Assembly: GCA_963922235.1 (NCBI GenBank)
Contig: CAWUIJ010000070.1
Span: forward strand, 1-14,271
Length of the DNA: 14,271 bases
Reading direction: 5' to 3'
Source of the DNA: Parvularcula sp963922235
GTDB lineage: Bacteria; Pseudomonadota; Alphaproteobacteria; Caulobacterales; Parvularculaceae
The number at the start of each line of letters is the position of its first letter. The stretch's first letter is position 1. The notes under the pieces were generated by a model that was not told where the DNA came from, searched no databases, and was given only the letters and a program-made list of their open reading frames with translations. Position numbers and translations under genes: made by a program. Below, in pieces: positions 1 to 5,816 of the stretch.

Positions 1-476
1 ATGCTGAGCCACGCATTGCGCTTGATCTCGTCGTCGAGTTGATCCGGACCCCAACCGGCATGGCCCATCATAAGCATGGATGAGCGCGGCGCCCTGATGG
101 GATCACAAATGATCTCGAGCGCCTCTTCTGACGCCGTCAGGCCAATGCCGTCAGCAATCTTGAACGTGTCCCTGGTCTGATAGTCGAGACTGTGCAGCAC
201 TGCGCCGCGCTGCATATCCACCGGACCGCCAAAGAACACGGGACTGTCGTCTGCATATTCGCTTCCAGGCAATCCCGCTTCCTCCATCACCTCATCAACA
301 GAAAGCCCTTCGATCGGCTTGTTGATGATGACGCCAAAGGCATGTTCTTCGTCGTGGCTGCACATCAGGACCACTGACTGCTCAAACGGCGAGTCGTCGA
401 GATGCGGCATGGAGATCAAAAGCTTGCCGCCGAAGCCGCCGCTGAGATCAAGGGAAGGGAAGCGCGTCATAGCCAT
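1..476 (-). CDS. YqgE/AlgH family protein (UPF0301), 3' end cut off by window edge
   Basis: Reading leftward from an ATG at 476, the frame stays open to the window edge (158 codons) and begins MAMTRFPSLDLSGGFGGKLL. The family hallmarks are visible: the N-terminal GGKLLISMP segment near residues 17-25, F-E-Q-S-V-V-L-M around 31-38, GVIINKPI near 48-55, then FFGGPVD near 81-87, and MMGHAGWGPDQL near 140-151. YqgE proteins are usually about 185 residues, so perhaps 25-30 residues are missing. These are cytoplasmic proteins of unsettled biochemical role; AlgH in Pseudomonas was linked to alginate regulation, but no general function is established. A second in-frame ATG at 470 (MTRF) is a possible start; neither has a strong ribosome binding site. 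It is divergent from the peroxiredoxin gene. Family assignment is firm, function unknown. Confidence 0.9.
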   Translation of the reverse strand, partial: MAMTRFPSLDLSGGFGGKLLISMPHLDDSPFEQSVVLMCSHDEEHAFGVIINKPIEGLSVDEVMEEAGLPGSEYADDSPVFFGGPVDMQRGAVLHSLDYQTRDTFKIADGIGLTASEEALEIICDPIRAPRSSMLMMGHAGWGPDQLDDEIKRNAWLS

Positions 477-518
477 GAGCCTAACGTAGGGGCTCTCAAC
501 ACCGACACAACGATCACA

Positions 519-539
519 GCGAAATGAGCGGCATTTCGC
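519..539. repeat. Perfect 8-bp inverted repeat, 5-base spacer
   Basis: Arms GCGAAATG (519-526) and CATTTCGC (532-539) are exact reverse complements separated by AGCGG. It lies in the gap between the divergent YqgE and peroxiredoxin genes, 43 bases ahead of the YqgE start. No T-run follows on either strand, so it does not look like an intrinsic terminator. An operator for a dimeric regulator is possible; this is inference. Confidence 0.6.
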
Positions 540-586
540 CCAGGCGGGCTTGCTCTCAGGCAGCCCTTAGGCCCATGGGGCGTCAA

Positions 587-608
587 GGCTCGGAACGGGT
601 TCCGAGCC
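587..608. promoter_or_regulatory. Perfect 10-bp palindrome upstream of the peroxiredoxin gene (candidate operator or 5'UTR hairpin)
   Basis: Arms GGCTCGGAAC (587-596) and GTTCCGAGCC (599-608) are exact reverse complements around a two-base GG spacer. It ends 25 bases before the peroxiredoxin ATG and 15 bases before its Shine-Dalgarno. Its compact symmetry suits a dimeric DNA-binding regulator. With a two-base loop, an RNA hairpin would have to open its inner pair. No T-run follows, so a terminator is unlikely. The regulator cannot be named from sequence. Confidence 0.5.
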
Positions 609-633
609 ACATACCATTCGTTTGAGGAAACCC

Positions 634-1110
634 ATGATCGAGACTGGCCAAGCCGTTCCTAACTCCGCTGTTTTCGAAGCGACCGCCGAAGGTCCTAAGC
701 CTGTCAGCACAGATGAGCTGTTTGCGGGCAAGACCACGGCTCTTTTCGCCGTTCCTGGCGCGTTCACACCGACCTGTTCAGCCAAGCACCTGCCTGGCTT
801 TGTTGAGAAGGCTGCTGATCTGAAAGCCAAAGGCATCGATCAGATCGTCTGCATGTCCGTCAATGATGCTTTCGTCATGGGTGCATGGGGCGAGAGCGCT
901 GACGCGAATGACATCGTGATGCTCGCAGACGGCAATGGCTCGCTCACCAAAGCGCTGGGCCTCGAGATGGACGGCACAGGCTTTGGCCTCGGCATGCGCT
1001 CTCAGCGGTTCGCCATGGTGCTCGATGGAACGACCGTGAAACAGCTCTTCGTTGAAGAAGCAGGCGCCTTTGAGGTGTCCTCAGCCGAGCACGTTCTCGC
1101 CAACCTTTAA
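634..1110 (+). CDS. Peroxiredoxin, Prx5/AHP1 type, apparently 1-Cys
   Basis: A 158-residue thiol peroxidase that reduces hydrogen peroxide and organic hydroperoxides, probably cytosolic (no signal peptide). The Prx5 active-site motif PGAFTPTCSAKHLPGF spans residues 41-56, with peroxidatic Cys48. The conserved VNDAFVM (76-82) and WG (85-86) segments and the late GLGMRSQRFAMV (118-129), with the active-site Arg, are present. Cys73 matches the non-catalytic second cysteine of the family. There is no third cysteine equivalent to the resolving Cys151 of human PRDX5, so it probably works as a 1-Cys enzyme recycled by an outside thiol such as glutathione (inference). I chose the ATG at 634 because a GAGGAA Shine-Dalgarno (624-629) sits five bases upstream; a TTG at 622 would put that site inside the gene. 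Monocistronic, divergent from YqgE. Confidence 0.93.
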   Translation: MIETGQAVPNSAVFEATAEGPKPVSTDELFAGKTTALFAVPGAFTPTCSAKHLPGFVEKAADLKAKGIDQIVCMSVNDAFVMGAWGESADANDIVMLADGNGSLTKALGLEMDGTGFGLGMRSQRFAMVLDGTTVKQLFVEEAGAFEVSSAEHVLANL

Positions 1111-1172
1111 TCTCTCCGATTCAGCTTGGGAGCGTTGAGGGGTTTGCAAGACGGTTATGCTCTGCTCATCTT

Positions 1173-1412
1173 ATGAAGATGGCAGCAGACGTGACCCCTT
1201 CGGATCTCCAGCCGCTCCCGAGCGAAGCCTCCCGCGCGCAGGCGCTGGTGAGTTCCGTCCTTGTGACCATGGGAGCGTTTTTGGCTGCAGCCGTGATGCT
1301 CGTCGCGGCCGCTGTCTCTCTGCCGATTATGCTGGTCGCCAGCGCGACTCTTGAGCGGGGCCAACGCCCGCTCCGCCGCGGCTGGCAAGAGCTTGAAGCA
1401 CCTAAGGCTTAG
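1173..1412 (+). CDS. Small predicted membrane protein, unrecognised
   Basis: A 79-residue open frame, MKMAADVTPSDLQPLP and onward. Residues 1-23 are polar, 24-57 form one long or two short Ala/Val/Leu-rich hydrophobic stretches that could cross the membrane, and the tail (61-79) is basic and includes RGQRPLRRGW. I do not recognise a family. No clear Shine-Dalgarno precedes either the ATG at 1173 or the in-frame ATG at 1179. Support comes from the coherent membrane-protein layout (hydrophobic core, positively charged C-terminal flank) and from its stop (1410-1412), which interlocks with the stop of the convergent DUF4170 gene, leaving no unused space. Other frames here lack any such pattern. 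Probably real, but this is the weakest coding call in the window apart from the 45-aa peptide in the gcv operon. Confidence 0.5.
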   Translation: MKMAADVTPSDLQPLPSEASRAQALVSSVLVTMGAFLAAAVMLVAAAVSLPIMLVASATLERGQRPLRRGWQELEAPKA

Positions 1413-1651
1413 CCAAGCATCCCATCGCCATCAGGATCGAGGAATTCGTGCAGATGCACGATGAAATAGCGCGTGTGGGCGCTATCGACGGTGGCTTGCG
1501 CTTTGGAGCGCCAAGCTTTCTCCGCTTCCGCAAAGTTTGGGAAGATGCCGACGATATCGAGCGCATCGATATCGCGGAAGCGCGCTTCTTGGGGGCTGGT
1601 CAGCTCGCCGCCGAACACCAGGTGGAGGAGTTGTGGGGATTGCTCGCTCAT
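1409..1651 (-). CDS. DUF4170 family protein
   Basis: An 80-residue cytoplasmic protein, MSEQSPQLLHLVFGGELTSP and onward. The family pattern is recognisable: LHLVFGGEL (9-17), LDIVGIFPNF (31-40), a central AEKAWRSKAQATVDSAH stretch (43-59) and the ending RYFIVHLHEFLDP (61-73). DUF4170 proteins are short, almost confined to Alphaproteobacteria, and have no known activity. The gene is last in a minus-strand cluster, starting 13 bases after the stop of the CysQ-like gene. An adjacent phosphatase and TldE gene is an arrangement I recall from other alphaproteobacteria, so a functional tie is possible but unproven. Its stop overlaps that of the plus-strand small membrane protein by a few bases. Confidence 0.88.
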   Translation of the reverse strand: MSEQSPQLLHLVFGGELTSPQEARFRDIDALDIVGIFPNFAEAEKAWRSKAQATVDSAHTRYFIVHLHEFLDPDGDGMLG

Positions 1652-1664
1652 GACGTGATTGCCT

Positions 1665-2501
1665 TTAAGGTGTGAGGGTCCGGAGATCGCTCGGCAAATG
1701 CGCCAAGCGTTTCAGGACGTGCGGGTAAAGAGGAGTCGCGGCGCAGACAAGACCTGCTTGGACAGGTTCCCGTTGGCCAAAGGTGAAAGAGCGCCCGAGG
1801 TGATCGCCGATCCACGCCCCAGCCTCGGCTGCAATCAGCGCGCCTGGCGCCACATCCCAGTCCGACTTGCGCGCAAGAGCGACGGTTGCGTCGTAGTCAC
1901 CTGATGCGACCAGCGCCAAACGGTAGCTCGTTGAATTGACGTAGCCGACATCCATCGATGGCCAGGGCCGCGGCCAGCGCGGATCCAGAAACATCAATGT
2001 GTGGCCGATCATTCGGCAGTCTTTCACCGCGTCTCGGGCAGACGCTCTGATCGGTTCACCGTTCAGCCTCGCGCCGCCGCCGAGATAGGCGTCGTACATT
2101 TCATCCCTGATCGGACAGTAGATCACCCCCGCCACGACATCGTCGCCTTCGGTGATCGCGAGGCATACTGTGAAGTTATCCTGTCCACGGATGAAGGCGC
2201 GCGTGCCGTCGATAGGATCGACGATGATCGTCCGCGGCGAATCGAGGCGGCTCAGGTCATCAGCGCTTTCCTCGGACAGCCAGCCGTAATCGGCGCGCTT
2301 TCCAGAAAGCAACGCCTCACGAAGGGCAGCATCAGCCTTCATGTCTGCTTCGGTGACAGACGTGCGGTCGTCCTTTTGCCAGACGTCGAGATTTTTCTTC
2401 CGAAAGAAGGGTCTGATCACCTCACCAGCGATCCGCGCCGCCTCAACAAGGGCGTCGCGATCCTGCTTGTAAGAGGAGAGGGGGTGATCAGTCTCCGGCA
2501 A
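1665..2501 (-). CDS. Inositol monophosphatase superfamily protein, probably 3'(2'),5'-bisphosphate nucleotidase CysQ-like
   Basis: A 278-residue Mg2+-dependent phosphatase of the IMPase/FBPase superfamily. Metal-binding signatures are intact: WLSEES (74-79) supplies the acidic pair E77/E78, DPIDGTRAF (95-103) carries the DxxDGT motif with D95 and D98, and SDWDVAPGALIAAEAGA (213-229) carries the C-terminal WDxAxG motif with D216. A T-E-A-D element (50-53) matches the usual VTxAD region. CysQ enzymes hydrolyse 3'-phosphoadenosine 5'-phosphate to AMP, removing a toxic by-product of sulfate assimilation, but the substrate cannot be told from motifs; inositol or histidinol phosphate are alternatives. 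The start at 2501 overlaps the end of pmbA by 14 bases, so translation is probably coupled. No signal peptide. Confidence 0.88.
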   Translation of the reverse strand: MPETDHPLSSYKQDRDALVEAARIAGEVIRPFFRKKNLDVWQKDDRTSVTEADMKADAALREALLSGKRADYGWLSEESADDLSRLDSPRTIIVDPIDGTRAFIRGQDNFTVCLAITEGDDVVAGVIYCPIRDEMYDAYLGGGARLNGEPIRASARDAVKDCRMIGHTLMFLDPRWPRPWPSMDVGYVNSTSYRLALVASGDYDATVALARKSDWDVAPGALIAAEAGAWIGDHLGRSFTFGQREPVQAGLVCAATPLYPHVLKRLAHLPSDLRTLTP

Positions 2502-3828
2502 TGGTCATCTCTTCGATCAACAGCGTCGGTGCGTTGATAGACCCCCGACGTTTAAGATCGTTCCCCACAACGAGATTTTTCCACATATCAAGGAGATTGC
2601 CGGCGATCGTGATCTCTGAGACGGGGTAGGCCATCTCGCCATTCTCAATCGCAAAGCCTGCGCAACCGACGGAAAAATCGCCGGTGTTGCCGTTGATCTG
2701 TGGGCCGAACATGTCGGTCACCACAAGACCTGTTCCGGCGGCAGCAATCAGCTCCTCTGGGGATTTTTCGCCGGGAAGGAGATCGAGGTTGGAGGGACCA
2801 GAGCTCGGCGAGCCGCCTGTGCCGCGCTTGGCACGGCCATTGGTCTCAAGGCCCAATTGCTTGGCTTGTGCAGTGTTCAGGAACCACTGAGTCAAAACGC
2901 CTTCAGCGATGAAGTCAAAGGCCTCACAGGTCACACCTTCGCCATCAAAGGGCTTTGATCCAAACCCGCGCGGCCGCAGAGGATCATCCCGAACAATCAC
3001 GGAGGCCGGAAAGAGCTGCTCGCCAAGCTTTTCGAGAAGAAAACTCGTGCCCCGGGCGATCGACGCGCCATTGGCGGCACCGGCGAGAGGGCTCAGGAGC
3101 GACGAGGCCAGGCGCTGTTCGAAGATCACCGGCGCTTTCGTCGAAGCCATTTTGCGCGGGTTCAGACGCCGAACCGTGCGTTCGCCCGCGACCTTGCCAA
3201 TATCCTCCGCACTCCGAAGGTCCGTCAGGAAGACAGCGCCATCACCATCGTAATCGCGCTCCATACTGGTGCCTTCACCGGCCAGAACAGACACGCCAAG
3301 AGAATGACTGCCGCCTGACTTGCGGCCCGAAAAGCCGTTGGAGGTGGCAAAGATGCTCTCGCCATAGCCTACCGACGCGCTGGCACCGCTGGAATTGGTG
3401 ACGCCTTCCACGGCTCGTGCAGCGTCCTCGCATGCGATGGCGCGCGCCATGAGATCGTCGGTCGAAGGTTCCACGCCGTCGGAAAGCTCGAGGTCAGGGA
3501 AGGGGCCTTTCGCCAAACGGTCCTCAGGAGCGAGGCCGGTGTAAGGGTCGCTCGGCGCCTCTTTGGCCATGGCCACCGCACGCTCGACCAAGCCGTCGAG
3601 TGTTGATTCGCGAAAATCCGTAGACGATACAGTCGCTTGCTGATCGCCGATAAAGACCCTGAGGCCGAGGTCACGGTTTTCCGAACGTTCCACCTCCTCT
3701 GTCTCGCCCAGTCGGACAGAGACAGACGAGCTGAGGGAGGAGTAAACCAGCGCATCGGCGGCATCGGCGCCAGCCTTAAGAGCATGGGAGATCAGGCGGT
3801 CGAGAACGGCTTCTTGGTTGTCAGGCAT
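2488..3828 (-). CDS. pmbA: TldD/PmbA family protein, TldE (PmbA) type
   Basis: A 446-residue cytoplasmic protein matching TldE/PmbA, the non-catalytic partner of the TldD metalloprotease. In E. coli the TldD/E complex degrades unfolded peptides and matures microcin B17. Visible features are the N-terminal MPDNQEAVLDRLISHALKAG, the GLRVFIGDQQATVS strand region (54-67), a Gly-rich C-domain, and the typical C-terminal blocks INGNTGDFSVGCAGFAIENG (about 388-407) and YPVSEITIAGN (about 411-421). I see no HExxxH zinc motif, as expected for TldE rather than TldD. Length fits the family (about 450). It is the first gene of a minus-strand cluster with the CysQ-like and DUF4170 genes; the ATG at 3828 lacks an obvious Shine-Dalgarno. 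tldD itself is not in this window. Confidence 0.92.
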   Translation of the reverse strand: MPDNQEAVLDRLISHALKAGADAADALVYSSLSSSVSVRLGETEEVERSENRDLGLRVFIGDQQATVSSTDFRESTLDGLVERAVAMAKEAPSDPYTGLAPEDRLAKGPFPDLELSDGVEPSTDDLMARAIACEDAARAVEGVTNSSGASASVGYGESIFATSNGFSGRKSGGSHSLGVSVLAGEGTSMERDYDGDGAVFLTDLRSAEDIGKVAGERTVRRLNPRKMASTKAPVIFEQRLASSLLSPLAGAANGASIARGTSFLLEKLGEQLFPASVIVRDDPLRPRGFGSKPFDGEGVTCEAFDFIAEGVLTQWFLNTAQAKQLGLETNGRAKRGTGGSPSSGPSNLDLLPGEKSPEELIAAAGTGLVVTDMFGPQINGNTGDFSVGCAGFAIENGEMAYPVSEITIAGNLLDMWKNLVVGNDLKRRGSINAPTLLIEEMTIAGD

Positions 3829-3916
3829 GGCTGCGGCTTAAGGATGCTCACCGCGCCTGACAAGTTGACGAATGGTGCGGTGCAAGGCACCGTCTCAGCG
3901 TGGTCATAAGACCGCG

Positions 3917-4111
3917 TTCATTTGAGGGAGACGCTGCGCATGTGACGCGCAGGGCCGAAGGCGCAACCACCCCGGAAACGCTCAGGCATCCAGGACCGCA
4001 AGTGGACCTAAAGGCTGGAAAAGGGCTGGCAGGCCCTGCCGACGGAGCAAGCGACCGACCAGGTCCGCCCAATCTCTCAGGCGCGTTCACGTTGGACGCG
4101 AGGACAGCCGG
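3917..4111 (+). promoter_or_regulatory. Tandem glycine riboswitch (two aptamers) in the gcvT leader
   Basis: Two consecutive glycine aptamers are readable. Aptamer 1: P1 pairs 3917-3924 with 3999-4006 (8 bp, two wobbles); a 6-bp hairpin CTGCGC/GCGCAG at 3934-3939/3947-3952; the conserved core GCCGAAGGCGCAA at 3954-3966; then GCTCAGGCA at 3980-3988 and AGGAC at 3992-3996. Aptamer 2: P1 pairs GGCTG 4013-4017 with CAGCC 4105-4109; hairpin AGGGC/GCCCT at 4022-4026/4033-4037; core GCCGACGGAGCAA at 4038-4050; CTCTCAGGCGC at 4074-4084 and AGGAC at 4101-4105. The linker between aptamers is about six bases. Glycine riboswitches ahead of gcv genes normally turn them on when glycine is abundant. Position directly before gcvT confirms the assignment. 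Confidence 0.93.
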
Positions 4112-4148
4112 GGCTTCGAGGGCCGAGGGCCCTCATCCAAAGGAGCCC
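4111..4148 (+). promoter_or_regulatory. Expression platform: hairpin plus pairing that can mask the gcvT Shine-Dalgarno
   Basis: Immediately after aptamer 2, GAGGGCC (4118-4124) pairs with GGCCCTC (4128-4134) around a three-base loop. Outside it, GGGCT (4111-4115) can pair with AGCCC (4144-4148), covering the end of the AAAGGAG Shine-Dalgarno (4139-4145). No T-run follows the inner stem, so an intrinsic terminator is unlikely. Control at translation initiation is the better reading, although the alternative fold without glycine is not proven. Confidence 0.45.
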
Positions 4149-4152
4149 GACT

Positions 4153-5295
4153 GTGACTGAGACTTTGAAAACCCTTCCGCTTGATGCGCTTCACCGAGAG
4201 CTCGGCGGCAAGATGGTGCCCTTCGCCGGCTACGATATGGCCGTGCAGTACCCCATGGGGGTCAAAGACGAGCATCTCTGGACCCGCGCGAAGGCCGGCC
4301 TTTTTGATGTCAGCCACATGGGGCAAGCGATCCTTCGCGTTGCAGGCGGCAGCCATGAGGACGTCGCCAAGCTGATCGAAGAGCTGGTCCCTGGTGAGAT
4401 CATCAAGCTGGGCAAAGGCCGGATCCGCTACAGCCTCCTTCTCAACGATCAGGGCGGTATTCTTGATGATCTAATGATCTCACGTTTTCCTGCCGATCAG
4501 GACGCGGAAGGATCGTTGTTTTTGGTCGTGAACGCCGCCGTGAAGGATGCGGACTACGCCTATATCCAAGAGCGCCTTGGTGATCGCGCGAAGCTCGAGG
4601 TGCTCGATCGCTCCTTGCTCGCGCTTCAGGGACCCAAGGCGAGGGCCGTGATCGGCGGCCTCGTGCCGGAAGCGCTCGAGATGCCCTTCATGACAACCCG
4701 CGCCGCCACGATCGGCGGTGCCCAGGTGACGCTTTCGTGCTGCGGCTACACCGGCGAGGATGGCTTTGAGATCTCCGTCGCCAATGAGCATGCGGAGGAA
4801 TTGGCGCGGACACTGCTCGCCCATGACGATGTGGCGCCGATTGGCCTGGGTGCGCGCGACTCCTTGCGCCTGGAGGCCGGGCTTTGCCTTTACGGCCACG
4901 ATATGACGCCTGCGGAAAGCCCTGTGTCCGCGGCACTGACCTTCGCGCTCGGCAAGCGCCGGAAGACCGAAGGCGGCTTTGCGGGCGCAGATCGCGTCTT
5001 GAAAGAGCTTGCTGAAGGCTCCGCGATGGTGCGCGTCGGTGTCCAGCCCGAAGGCCGCGCGCCTGCTCGCGAAGGCACCACCATCGCCACGGGCAATGGC
5101 GCTGAGATCGGCAAAATCACGTCGGGCGGCTTTGGTCCATCTGTCAGCGGACCAGTCGCTATGGGCTACGTTCCGCGCTCCCACGCTGATGTGGGCACCG
5201 AAGTGATGCTCGACATCCGCGGAAAGCTTCATCCCGCCCGCGTGGCGGCACTGCCATTTGTTGAACCTGGGTATTATCGAGGGCCAAAATCATGA
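4153..5295 (+). CDS. gcvT: Glycine cleavage system T protein (aminomethyltransferase)
   Basis: A 380-residue cytosolic enzyme that moves the methylene group from the aminomethyl-lipoyl arm of GcvH to tetrahydrofolate, releasing ammonia. Landmarks: GLFDVSHMG (49-57), RYSLLLNDQGGILDDLMIS (92-110) containing the catalytic Asp region (D105/D106), CGYTGEDGFEI (197-207), and GLGARDSLRLEAGLCLYGHD (231-250). The C-terminal barrel domain runs to PFVEPGYYRG. Length is normal for the family. Translation begins at a GTG (4153), fixed by AAAGGAG at 4139-4145 with a seven-base gap. It is the first gene of the operon, directly under the glycine riboswitch; its stop overlaps the gcvH start by four bases (ATGA), implying coupled translation. 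Confidence 0.97.
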   Translation: MTETLKTLPLDALHRELGGKMVPFAGYDMAVQYPMGVKDEHLWTRAKAGLFDVSHMGQAILRVAGGSHEDVAKLIEELVPGEIIKLGKGRIRYSLLLNDQGGILDDLMISRFPADQDAEGSLFLVVNAAVKDADYAYIQERLGDRAKLEVLDRSLLALQGPKARAVIGGLVPEALEMPFMTTRAATIGGAQVTLSCCGYTGEDGFEISVANEHAEELARTLLAHDDVAPIGLGARDSLRLEAGLCLYGHDMTPAESPVSAALTFALGKRRKTEGGFAGADRVLKELAEGSAMVRVGVQPEGRAPAREGTTIATGNGAEIGKITSGGFGPSVSGPVAMGYVPRSHADVGTEVMLDIRGKLHPARVAALPFVEPGYYRGPKS

Positions 5296-5663
5296 CAACG
5301 AAGTTTACGGAAGATCACGAGTGGATCCGCGTCGAAGGCGAAAGCGCGACGGTCGGCATCACGGTGCACGCAGCTGAACAGCTCGGCGACGTCGTCTTTG
5401 TCGAGCTCCCCGATGTGGGCGCGACCTTTTCCAAGGGCGATGACATGGCCGTGGTCGAAAGCGTGAAGGCCGCTTCCGACGTCTACGCACCAGTTTCGGG
5501 CGAGATCATCGAGGTCAACGGCGCGCTGGTCGATGCCCCCGAAGGCGTCAACGAGGGTGCTGAAGGCACGGGCTGGTTCGTGAAGCTTAAGTTCACGGAT
5601 CCGTCTGAGCTCGACGGTCTGATGGATGAAGCTGCGTACAAAGAGCACGCAGCGAATGGGTAA
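5292..5663 (+). CDS. gcvH: Glycine cleavage system H protein (lipoyl carrier)
   Basis: A 123-residue lipoyl carrier that shuttles the aminomethyl intermediate between the P, T and L proteins. The lipoylation site is Lys59 in AVVESVKAASDVYAPVSG (53-70). DHEWIRVEG (8-16) and the late GTGWFVKLKF are also standard for GcvH, as is the length. The start ATG at 5292 overlaps the gcvT stop by four bases. Its last codons overlap the start of a 45-residue small membrane protein by eight bases, so the downstream peptide is probably translated by coupling. The L protein (lipoamide dehydrogenase) that completes the cycle is not encoded here and is presumably shared with other 2-oxoacid dehydrogenases. Confidence 0.97.
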   Translation: MTTKFTEDHEWIRVEGESATVGITVHAAEQLGDVVFVELPDVGATFSKGDDMAVVESVKAASDVYAPVSGEIIEVNGALVDAPEGVNEGAEGTGWFVKLKFTDPSELDGLMDEAAYKEHAANG

Positions 5664-5793
5664 AGGCGCGGCCTTTGCGGTGGGCATTGCCATCGCCGCT
5701 GGGGTTGGGGCCGCGACCGATGACTGGAGCACGGGCATTGCCGTGGGCGTTGGGATCGCCGTCCTCCTGACGATCATCGGCCTCGGCCGATAA
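5656..5793 (+). CDS. 45-residue Gly/Ala-rich membrane peptide inside the gcv operon
   Basis: A short open frame not previously named to my knowledge: MGKGAAFAVGIAIAAGVG is the start, followed by a polar turn T-D-D-W-S (21-25) and a second apolar stretch (26-43) ending GLGR. Both halves are rich in Gly spaced among Ala/Val/Ile (glycine-zipper-like), consistent with two short membrane helices in a hairpin. It begins at ATG 5656 inside the gcvH tail (8-base overlap) and ends 23 bases before gcvPA, filling the only gap in the operon. No strong Shine-Dalgarno is visible, so translational coupling to gcvH is likely. Small Gly/Ala-rich peptides of this style occur widely as hypothetical proteins, often with a similar central polar turn. 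Function unknown; a tie to glycine metabolism is not shown. Confidence 0.6.
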   Translation: MGKGAAFAVGIAIAAGVGAATDDWSTGIAVGVGIAVLLTIIGLGR

Positions 5794-5816
5794 GTTTTTA
5801 AGAAAGGTATGAGTGG

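Noticed and set aside
2001..2537. 178-codon plus-strand frame opposite the CysQ-like gene
   Set aside because: Shadow of a gene with intact catalytic motifs on the other strand.
3865..3893. TTGACG with a 17-base spacer as a sigma-70 promoter for gcv
   Set aside because: The matching -10 position reads CACCGT, which is not promoter-like; listed only as context for the nearby dyad.
4118..4134. Intrinsic terminator in the gcvT leader
   Set aside because: The stem is good but the following bases (ATCCAAAGG) contain no T-run.
4480..5232. 250-codon open frame on the minus strand opposite gcvT
   Set aside because: Antisense shadow of gcvT, low plausibility composition.
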